64,000 nt of DNA from Lachnospiraceae bacterium. GTDB lineage: Bacteria > Bacillota > Clostridia > Lachnospirales > Lachnospiraceae. Location of the stretch: positions 1 through 64,000 of the forward strand of contig NBBL01000004.1 of the NCBI GenBank assembly GCA_002892395.1, given 5' to 3'. Positions 57,583 through 64,000 of the stretch are shown here, in pieces (the stretch's first letter is position 1; each line of letters starts with the position of its first letter). The translations under genes were made by a program, and so were the position numbers. Under the pieces are notes generated by a model. The model was given only the letters and a program-made list of their open reading frames with translations. It ran no database searches and had not been told where the DNA came from.

Positions 57583-58077
57583 TCAATCCCAGTGCAGGCG
57601 ATGCAGCGCCCCCTGCTCCTCCAGATTCGGAAATGCGTTCTGACGCAGTGCTTCGTAGAGAATAATCGCCGCGGAGTTTGACAGATTCAAGCTTCGGATT
57701 CCATGTCCCATGGGAATTCGGACGCAGTGTGCCTCATTTTGCACCAGCAGCTCCTCCGGGATCCCCGCACTTTCCTTTCCGAACATAAGGTAGGCATCCG
57801 GACTGTAGGTTACTTCTGTATAGCTGCGCCGCGCCTTTGTTGTCGCCATCCAAAGCTCCTTCGGATGAGTCTCCTCCAGAAAGCCGGGGACATCGTCGTA
57901 CACTCGATAATCCAGACGGTTCCAATAGTCCAGACCGGATCGCTTAATCATTTTATCCGTCAGTTCAAAGCCCAGCGGACGGATCAGGTGCAGCCTCACC
58001 CCGGTGGCCGCACAGGTGCGCCCGATGTTTCCGGTGTTCATCGGAATCTCCGGCTCCAGCAATACAATGTGAAGCAT
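57583..58077 (-). CDS. trmL: tRNA (cytidine/uridine-34-2'-O)-methyltransferase TrmL
   Basis: 164 residues, full length. SPOUT fold: VLLEPEIPMNTGNIGRTC, LIRPLGFELTDK, FGKESAGIPEELL, RIPMGHGIRSLNLSNSAAIILYEALRQ. Methylates the wobble ribose of tRNA-Leu species. Starts 3 bp after the aminotransferase stop, so co-transcribed. Confidence 0.93.
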   Translation of the reverse strand: MLHIVLLEPEIPMNTGNIGRTCAATGVRLHLIRPLGFELTDKMIKRSGLDYWNRLDYRVYDDVPGFLEETHPKELWMATTKARRSYTEVTYSPDAYLMFGKESAGIPEELLVQNEAHCVRIPMGHGIRSLNLSNSAAIILYEALRQNAFPNLEEQGALHRLHWD

Positions 58078-58079
58078 AC

Positions 58080-59261
58080 TCAGATCGTCTCCTCCAGCCT
58101 TTTGGTGAATCGTTCCATTCGTTCCATTGCTTCCTTGAGCTGCTTCAAGGAATACGCATAGGAAATGCGCACAAAGCCCTCTCCGCTTTCCCCAAATGCA
58201 TTCCCGGGAACAACTGCCACTTTTTCCTCCTGTAACAGACGCCTGCAGAACTGCTCGCTGCTCAGGCCGAATTTCTGAATATTCGGAAAAATGTAAAACG
58301 CACCCTCGGGTTCAAAGCAGGGAATTCCCATATCCTCCAACCGTTTCAGCAAATACCGGCGCCTCTGATTGTAAGCCTCCCGCATGCGGGCAATATCCTC
58401 ATCGCAGTCCCGCAGCGCCCGAACGGCAGCATATTGACTGGTGGTCGGAGCGCACATAATTGCAAACTGATGGATTTTAACCATCTGCTGAAGAATTTCT
58501 GCCGGTCCGCAAGCATAGCCCAAACGCCAGCCGGTCATCGCATATGCCTTGGAAAAGCCGTTGATCACAATGGTTCGCTCACGCATTCCCGGAATCTGTG
58601 TGATGGATGCCGGCGCTTCCCCCGTATAGGTCAGCTCCGTATAAATTTCATCCGACACCACATAGAGATCGTGCCGCATCACAAGCTCTGCAATGCTTCG
58701 GAGCTCCTGAAGGCTCATGACCGAACCGGTGGGATTGTTCGGAAACGGAAGAATCAGAAGCTTTGTGTTCTTACTGATTTTTTTCTCCAGCTCCTCCGCT
58801 GTCAATTTAAAACGATCCTTTTCCTTCAGCTCCAATACCACAGGCGTGGCCCCTGCCAAAATGGCGCACGGTTCGTAGGACACATAGCTGGGCTGCGGGA
58901 TAATAACCTCATCGCCGGGGTTCAGCATCGCGCGGCAGGCAAGGTCAATTCCCTCCGAGCCGCCGACTGTAACAATCACCTCCCGATCGGGATCATAAGA
59001 GACTCCGAAGCGTCTTCTCATGTAATGGGTGATTTCTTCCCTTAATTCCGCCAGTCCCGAATTGCTGGTGTAAAACGTGCGTCCCCTCTCCAGCGAGTAG
59101 ATTCCCTCTTCCCGTATGCTCCAGGGGGTGTCAAAATCAGGCTCTCCGACGCCGAGGGAAATTGCCCCCTCCATGGTTCGGACAATGTCAAAAAAGGTTC
59201 GAATTCCCGAAGGTTTAATTTCAATCACCTTGCGGGACAGTACTTCTCTCGTCTTATTCAT
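58080..59261 (-). CDS. PLP-dependent class I/II aminotransferase
   Basis: 393 residues. ISLGVGEPDFDTPW substrate loop, PNNPTGSVMS, PLP Lys in NGFSKAYAMTGWRLGY, and GEGFVRISYA near the C-terminus. Resembles the PatA/AspC-like aromatic or branched-chain group; substrate not assignable. The start overlaps the Lrp-type regulator stop by 4 bp (ATGA), indicating a regulated pair. Confidence 0.88.
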   Translation of the reverse strand: MNKTREVLSRKVIEIKPSGIRTFFDIVRTMEGAISLGVGEPDFDTPWSIREEGIYSLERGRTFYTSNSGLAELREEITHYMRRRFGVSYDPDREVIVTVGGSEGIDLACRAMLNPGDEVIIPQPSYVSYEPCAILAGATPVVLELKEKDRFKLTAEELEKKISKNTKLLILPFPNNPTGSVMSLQELRSIAELVMRHDLYVVSDEIYTELTYTGEAPASITQIPGMRERTIVINGFSKAYAMTGWRLGYACGPAEILQQMVKIHQFAIMCAPTTSQYAAVRALRDCDEDIARMREAYNQRRRYLLKRLEDMGIPCFEPEGAFYIFPNIQKFGLSSEQFCRRLLQEEKVAVVPGNAFGESGEGFVRISYAYSLKQLKEAMERMERFTKRLEETI

Positions 59262-59740
59262 GGGCTAACCAATTGCCTTTCATCTTCCTTCCTGTCATCC
59301 ATCACGGTGCCGTGATCCTTGTATTTCTTCAACACAAAATGAGTCGACGTACCGGTCACGGAATCAATCGGCGACAGCTTATCCGCCACAAAGTCAGCCA
59401 CCTCCCGCATCGTCTTCCCCTCGAGCAGCACCATAAAATCAAATGCACCGCTCATCAGATACACAGAGTCCACCTCATTGTACTGGTAAATGCGTTCCGC
59501 AATGCGATCATATCCCATGCCGCGCTGCGGAGTCACCTTCACCTCAATGAGCGCCTCCACCTTTTCATTTCCGGTATTCTCCCAGTTGATGAGGGTGTGG
59601 TAACCGCAGATCACATTTTCCTTCTCCATGTCAGAGATTTCATTCGCAATCGCAGCCTCCGGCTCTCCCAATAAAACAGCCAGTTCATGAATGTCGATTC
59701 TCGCATTCTTTTCCAGCACCGCCAAAATTTTCTCTCGCAT
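59258..59740 (-). CDS. Lrp/AsnC-family regulator
   Basis: 160 residues from the ATG at 59740 (AGGAG 7 bases upstream). Winged helix (LAVLEKNARIDIHELAVLLGEPEAAIANEISDMEKENVICGY) and RAM ligand-binding domain (KVEALIEVKVTPQRGMGYDRIAERI, VYLMSGAFDFMVLLEG). Translationally coupled to the aminotransferase, so it probably senses an amino acid handled by that enzyme. Confidence 0.88.
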   Translation of the reverse strand: MREKILAVLEKNARIDIHELAVLLGEPEAAIANEISDMEKENVICGYHTLINWENTGNEKVEALIEVKVTPQRGMGYDRIAERIYQYNEVDSVYLMSGAFDFMVLLEGKTMREVADFVADKLSPIDSVTGTSTHFVLKKYKDHGTVMDDRKEDERQLVSP

Positions 59741-59750
59741 CACACGTCTC

Positions 59751-60299
59751 CTAAAAAAACGCACCGGGAAACAGCTTCAACAGCTCATCCGCTTCCGGTG
59801 GATTCAAATATTCCGGTTCTTTTTTTCCGATGACCACTTTATCAGGGGATTCCGTGAGAAAGCCGACGCAAGCAGACGGAATGCCCTGCTCACACAGTCT
59901 CTGCTCCAGCCTGATTCCGCTCTCCGAAAGCGACAGCAGACAGTCGGAGTACAATCGATAGGGATTCAGTCGGAACCATTCACAAATCTCGATGGTTTCC
60001 TGACGAACCGGCACCTTTGGGAGGAAGAGCCGCAGCCCGCATTTTTTTTGCTGAGCCGCCGCATAGACCGCCGCCAGAATGCCGCCCCGTTCCGCCTTAA
60101 AAACCTCCAGCGCACCGCTTTCCTCTGCGCGTTCTCTGCTCTCCGGATGCCCGCAAAGCCTTTGCTCTTCCGCCCGAAGAATCCGATGGACATACTCCGG
60201 ACGAAAACGGCTGCACAGCTCCTTCTGATAATTCCGGGCGATGCGGGACGCCCCCCTTGCACCGGCATATCCCGAAATCACAAGATCCAGCTCCTTCAC
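59751..60299 (-). CDS. AIR synthase-like C-terminal domain protein, unknown function
   Basis: 182 residues from GTG at 60299. The C-terminal half (CLLSLSESGIRLEQRLCEQGIPSACVGFLTESPDKVVI) resembles the C-terminal domain of AIR synthase/HypE-type proteins; the usual N-terminal ATP-binding domain is not present. Follows a tiny membrane ORF by 13 bp and ends 10 bp before the Lrp gene. Function unknown. Confidence 0.55.
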   Translation of the reverse strand: MKELDLVISGYAGARGASRIARNYQKELCSRFRPEYVHRILRAEEQRLCGHPESRERAEESGALEVFKAERGGILAAVYAAAQQKKCGLRLFLPKVPVRQETIEICEWFRLNPYRLYSDCLLSLSESGIRLEQRLCEQGIPSACVGFLTESPDKVVIGKKEPEYLNPPEADELLKLFPGAFF

Positions 60300-60312
60300 C
60301 GCTGTACTTCGC

Positions 60313-60417
60313 TCACAGAAATGCGCTGAGCCCCGCAGCGGCGACTCCGAGCACCATGGATATGCTCAGCAGCACTACAAGTATAATGGAAATCATTTTT
60401 CTCCTTCTGTCGTTCAT
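60313..60417 (-). CDS. 34-residue single-helix membrane protein
   Basis: MNDRRRKMISIILVVLLSIS then MVLGVAAAGLSAFL and stop. The ATG at 60417 is 5 bases after GGGAG. A basic N-terminus followed by one hydrophobic helix. Short proteins of this design precede housekeeping genes in many Firmicutes. Small, but start, ribosome site and codon pattern agree. Confidence 0.55.
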   Translation of the reverse strand: MNDRRRKMISIILVVLLSISMVLGVAAAGLSAFL

Positions 60418-60508
60418 ATTTTCTCCCTCAATTCGAATTTTGTACCATTTTATGCCAATCTCCCGCATTCCGCAAGATATTTCCTCCGGAGGCCCCGGGA
60501 TTCCGCCA

Positions 60509-61003
60509 TCAAAGCAGAATCTTCAGTTCCCGTCCGCTGGGCTCATACCGATAGTAGCGCACCCCTGCCGCATTCAGCATCCGTTTACTCGCCCGCACCC
60601 CGGCGGTACTCTCGTATTTATCCTCCGCATAAATCAAGGTGCGGATTCCGCTCTGGATGATGGCCTTCGCGCACTCATTGCAGGGAAACAGTGTCACATA
60701 CATCTTACTGCCCTCCAGACTTCCGCCCCGATAGTTTAAAATGGCATTCAGCTCGCTGTGGGTGGAGTAGAGGTATTTTGCGTTGTACGGATCCTCCTGT
60801 TCCTTGTCCTTTTCCCAGGGGAATTCATCATCCGAGCAGCCCCGGGGAAATCCATTATAGCCCATCGACAGAATTTTGTTGTCCTCACTCACAATGCAGG
60901 CTCCCACCTGCGTATTGGGATCCTTGCTGCGCCTGGCCGCCAGAATCGCCACGCCCATAAAATACTCATCCCAGCTGATATAGTCTTTTCGCTTCCCGCT
61001 CAT
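60509..61003 (-). CDS. dCMP deaminase (ComEB-type)
   Basis: 164 residues from the ATG at 61003 (GGAGG 5 bases upstream). Zinc site and catalytic Glu in THSELNAIL, second zinc motif PCNECAKAIIQSGI; the NTQVGACIVS and GYNGFPRGCSDD segments are those of deoxycytidylate deaminases. Makes dUMP for thymidylate synthesis. Confidence 0.9.
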   Translation of the reverse strand: MSGKRKDYISWDEYFMGVAILAARRSKDPNTQVGACIVSEDNKILSMGYNGFPRGCSDDEFPWEKDKEQEDPYNAKYLYSTHSELNAILNYRGGSLEGSKMYVTLFPCNECAKAIIQSGIRTLIYAEDKYESTAGVRASKRMLNAAGVRYYRYEPSGRELKILL

Positions 61004-61091
61004 GTCGGCCTCCGTTCTCTCCCGGATCACTCTGTCCTTCGTTCCTCTGCTCAGTGCTTCCCTGCCCTGCAATGAGGTTCCCCCATGGGAC

Positions 61092-62159
61092 TTACTCTGT
61101 TTTCTCTGCCTTGATATGCCGATGCCCCGCTGCCTTGTTCATGCGGTTCATAATGGCATATCCCAGGTCATGCTCCGGAATGGATTCCGAATAAATCAGA
61201 TCCACCCCGTCCGCATCAAACGCTCTCAAAACAGAAAATAAGTTGTGGGCGATTTCCGCTTCATTCGCGCGGTCCCCAATCCATTTGATATCGCCGAAGC
61301 GGTACGCACCCCGATTCTCATCGGTGGCAATCACGCCCACCTTTTTCCCCGCTGCGATTGCAGCCGCCGCCAGGCGATTGATGGTTTGGATCACCTGCTC
61401 CCGCTCCCCTTCCACCAGCGTCATTTCTGCCCTTGGCGCGTAGTGACGGTACTTCATGCCGGGCGCCTTGGGATGAACCCCCTCCGCCAGCGGCCGGGTC
61501 AGCGCAGGATCCAGCGCAAGGGTCCCGATGGCGCGTCTCAGCATTTCCGCCGTCACCGCTCCCGGACGGAGCAGAGTGGGCACGTCTCCCGTCAGATCGA
61601 CAATCGTCGATTCCAGGCCCACTGCCACTTCACCGCCGTCAATCACCAGATCAATCGCCCCCCGCAGATCCTCCAAAACATGCTGTGCAGAGGTGGGGCT
61701 GGGGCGTCCCGATGTGTTGGCAGAGGGCGCCGCAACAGGGACTCCGGCTGACCGAATCAATGCACGGGCAATCGGGTCGCTGGGCATTCGAATGGCCACC
61801 GTATCCAGACCGCCGCTGGTGGCATAAGGAATACACCCCCGTTTCTTGAAAATCAGAGTCATCGGACCGGGCCAGTAAAGCGAAGCCAGCCTTTTTGCCA
61901 GCTCCGGCACCTCCTGCACCAGCGGAGACAACTCCTCCCACTCTGCAATATGTACAATCAGCGGATTATCACTCGGTCTCCCCTTTGCCGCATAAATCCG
62001 CTGCGAGGCCTCTTTGTCCAAGGCATTCCCACCCAAGCCGTATACTGTCTCTGTGGGAAACGCGACTAGACCGCCCCGCCTAAGGATCTCCCCTGCCTCC
62101 TTCAGCCGTGTCAAATCCACCGGCTCCCTGTCTTCCATTGTGATGACTTTCGTCTCCAT
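61092..62159 (-). CDS. tsaC: L-threonylcarbamoyladenylate synthase (Sua5 type)
   Basis: 355 residues: YrdC domain (FPTETVYGLGGNALD, KGRPSDNPLIVHI, VAAPSANTSGRPSPTSAQHV) plus the C-terminal Sua5 domain (PGMKYRHYAPRAEMTL...VGVIATDEN). First step of the tRNA t6A modification. Stop-to-start spacing of 2 bp with the S-component gene upstream shows an operon. Confidence 0.93.
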   Translation of the reverse strand: METKVITMEDREPVDLTRLKEAGEILRRGGLVAFPTETVYGLGGNALDKEASQRIYAAKGRPSDNPLIVHIAEWEELSPLVQEVPELAKRLASLYWPGPMTLIFKKRGCIPYATSGGLDTVAIRMPSDPIARALIRSAGVPVAAPSANTSGRPSPTSAQHVLEDLRGAIDLVIDGGEVAVGLESTIVDLTGDVPTLLRPGAVTAEMLRRAIGTLALDPALTRPLAEGVHPKAPGMKYRHYAPRAEMTLVEGEREQVIQTINRLAAAAIAAGKKVGVIATDENRGAYRFGDIKWIGDRANEAEIAHNLFSVLRAFDADGVDLIYSESIPEHDLGYAIMNRMNKAAGHRHIKAEKTE

Positions 62160-62160
62160 G

Positions 62161-62895
62161 TTACCCTCTTCTTCCCCGTGCCTTTAAAATCGGACTGAGG
62201 CGTTTATACAACAGCACTGTCAACAGCGAGACAATACCGCCTTTTAAGAGGTTTAAAGGTGCAACCGCAAACAGCGCCATGGTCTCCACGCTGGTAATTC
62301 CAGGGTTAATTGCCGTCCCCATACCGATGATCGTCTCCAACGGAATCCCGTACAAGGCGGCGAACTTCGGCAAAAGGTAAACTGCATTCAGCAGCGACCC
62401 GAAGACTGTCATGCAGACAATTCCGACTGCACAGGCAACAACTGCCATGCTGCGCGTCTTTTTTCTCAGGTACACAACGCCGGCAGGCAGGATCAGCGCG
62501 CAGCCCACCATAAAGTTCGCCAGTTCTCCCACGAAGGCAGTGGATGTGGACTTTATCACAAGCTTCAAAAGAATTTTTACCAATTCTGTCATCACCCCTG
62601 CCACAGGACCGTACGCAAAGGTAATAATCAAAATCGGCAGCTCCGAAAGATCAATTTTATAAAACGGCGGCGCAAACGGAACCGGCACCTCAATTGTCAT
62701 CAAAACTGCGCTCACCGCCGAAAAAATCCCGATCATCGCCACCTTTCCGGTGGACAGAATCCGCTCCCGCTCTCCCTTCCTCCTGTCGATCCGTTTTTCA
62801 ATCAGATACGCTGCGAGAAAAACGCAGAATACCAAAACTGCAAATTCCGTGACAAACAACATATTTTCCGCGATCTTATTCTGTAGATTTTTCAT
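62161..62895 (-). CDS. ECF transporter S component, RibU-like
   Basis: 244 residues from the ATG at 62895. An N-terminal extra membrane helix (~15-35) is followed by the S-component core: FYKIDLSELPILIITFAYGPVAGVMTELVKILLKL, a signature of RibU-type riboflavin-binding components. About six core helices. Needs a shared ECF module encoded elsewhere. Riboflavin is the likely substrate but no FMN riboswitch is visible. Overlaps the GH18 gene by 20 bp. Confidence 0.8.
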   Translation of the reverse strand: MKNLQNKIAENMLFVTEFAVLVFCVFLAAYLIEKRIDRRKGERERILSTGKVAMIGIFSAVSAVLMTIEVPVPFAPPFYKIDLSELPILIITFAYGPVAGVMTELVKILLKLVIKSTSTAFVGELANFMVGCALILPAGVVYLRKKTRSMAVVACAVGIVCMTVFGSLLNAVYLLPKFAALYGIPLETIIGMGTAINPGITSVETMALFAVAPLNLLKGGIVSLLTVLLYKRLSPILKARGRRG

Positions 62896-64000
62896 CACTC
62901 ATCAACTCCCATATTTCATTTTTTTCAATTCCCAGCTTCCAGCAGGCAATGCCAGCCAGTGCGTGGGCTCGGATGGCCTCAAGCTTTAGCGCCATGGAGC
63001 GCTCCTCCTCCATCCAAATCCACTGGACACTTCCGTCGTCTGTCACACGGCTTCCGACATATTGTCCGCTCTCCTCGTTCCATTCCGGATGCAGCCGGTA
63101 TTGCTCCATCCATTTTTCCGCGCCGCGCATCGTCACAATTTCGCTGCTTTCCTTCCCGTTTCGTTCCTTTTTCCATATTCTGGTGTAAAACGGAACCCCT
63201 GCGATCAGCTTGTCCGCAGGTACCTCTTTGAGCGTATCTGTGATCCCCGCCCGGAAAAACCCAATAGAAGAAGTGCTCCCCATCGGATCGCCGCCGGTGT
63301 GCTCATCGTAGCCCATATTAATCACATAATCACAAAACACGCCCAGCTCTTCTCTATCATAATGCGCATTGTACGGAGCGGGATTCGGAACGTCAACACT
63401 GAGATACAGTTCCCTCCTCCGGCACGCCACCGAAAGCTCCCGTATGAACTGAAGGTACTGTTTCACCGCATCCCGTCTTAGGAGCTCAAAATCCACGTTG
63501 ATTCCGTCAAGTCCGAAATTCTCCGCGTCCCGCATGAGATTTTCGATGAGTCTTTCCCGCACTGAGCTTCGTTTCAGCATGGCTCCCAGCGTCACACTGT
63601 CGTCAAAATTGTCGATCAGCGCCCACACCTTGAGTCCCTTTCGGTGCGCCGCTTCCACATAGGAGCGGTTTGCAAGACTCTGATATTCCCCCTCATTTCC
63701 CCGGAGAGAGAACCATGTGGGAGAGATGACGGTTAAGCCCTTCGCAGACGCCGTAACCGAATCAATTCCCTGATTGGCCTCCTTTGTGGTCACCTGATGC
63801 CACCCCAGCACGATCGGCTCCTCCAGGCGCTTCGACCGGTACACCGGCTCCTCAAAAGTGCTCCTGTAAGGAACCGTCTCTTCCGCGTACAGCTTCCGCA
63901 GTCGAACATACCCTGTGACACCGCCCTTTGTCATGACACGCCGCCACCTTTTGGTATCCGTCACTGCGTTTGGGTGATCCGGAATGCTGCGAAGCCTCTC
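62876..64000 (-). CDS. GH18-family glycosidase, N-terminus beyond the window
   Basis: At least 374 codons; the frame is open to base 64000. GH18 barrel with catalytic motif LDGINVDFE (acid Glu present), substrate strands YVINMGYDEH and AGVPFYTRIWK. The upstream part (TGYVRLRKLY) looks like an SH3-type wall-binding tail. Resembles YaaH/SleL-like spore and wall N-acetylglucosaminidases. Partial, so signal peptide and LysM modules cannot be judged. Confidence 0.85.
   Translation of the reverse strand, partial: ERLRSIPDHPNAVTDTKRWRRVMTKGGVTGYVRLRKLYAEETVPYRSTFEEPVYRSKRLEEPIVLGWHQVTTKEANQGIDSVTASAKGLTVISPTWFSLRGNEGEYQSLANRSYVEAAHRKGLKVWALIDNFDDSVTLGAMLKRSSVRERLIENLMRDAENFGLDGINVDFELLRRDAVKQYLQFIRELSVACRRRELYLSVDVPNPAPYNAHYDREELGVFCDYVINMGYDEHTGGDPMGSTSSIGFFRAGITDTLKEVPADKLIAGVPFYTRIWKKERNGKESSEIVTMRGAEKWMEQYRLHPEWNEESGQYVGSRVTDDGSVQWIWMEEERSMALKLEAIRAHALAGIACWKLGIEKNEIWELMSDEKSTE

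Overview
The window looks like a Firmicutes genome, most likely a Clostridia/Lachnospiraceae-type gut or oral anaerobe. The evidence is AGGAGG-type ribosome sites, an HtrA-like/YhaM/MutS2/RlmD housekeeping set, choline-binding-type wall repeats, an ECF riboflavin transporter and Tn4451-type elements. The species call is inference. The first 13 bases match the inner end of the Tn5/Nextera mosaic end, so base 1 is probably a contig end carrying residual library adapter.

Bases 14-38,279 are an AT-rich to mid-GC mosaic of mobile DNA. (1) About 1.47-16.47 kb is a mobilizable Tn4451-like transposon: tnpX large serine recombinase, relaxase with a candidate oriT, replication organizer, tnpW, and an iron cargo (two ABC exporter-fold half-transporters, feoA, feoB, a feoC-like gene and a divergent AraC regulator). 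It sits in a virD4 coupling-protein remnant of an older conjugative element. Its far end abuts a second, related tnpX leader head to tail; the joint creates a consensus promoter, and that second tnpX is cut by an IS256-family element. (2) About 18.37-38.28 kb is a stack of elements accreted at the 3' end of the 23S rRNA methyltransferase gene rlmD (rumA). The last rlmD codons recur at 18.37 kb, at 21.57 kb (as the 3' end of a large serine integrase remnant) and at the real gene at 38.28 kb. A ~185-bp repeat marks element ends. Cargo: a phd-doc toxin-antitoxin pair, a second rep gene, a methyltransferase, a fructoside-use cluster (fructokinase, GH32, Rbs-type ABC importer, unusual LacI-RbsB fusion regulator), decayed LysR/TnpB/RepA fragments, a toxin-antitoxin remnant, and an ABC-F antibiotic-resistance-type gene with a short leader peptide.

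From 38,280 on, the DNA is GC-rich ordinary chromosome: rlmD, yhaM, a degenerate HtrA-like pseudo-protease, mutS2, a two-component system followed by two secreted wall-binding-repeat proteins, a group II intron remnant, a small AT-rich patch with two membrane ORFs, an FNT channel, a second feo locus whose feoB is broken by a frameshift and a nonsense codon, formimidoylglutamase, MATE exporter, trmL, aminotransferase plus Lrp regulator, dCMP deaminase, Sua5, a RibU-like S component and a GH18 protein running off the window.

Main themes: mobile DNA has supplied an intact iron-uptake operon to a genome whose resident feoB is damaged; transposon termini hold a promoter/terminator switch; and one rRNA methyltransferase gene end has served repeatedly as an integration site.
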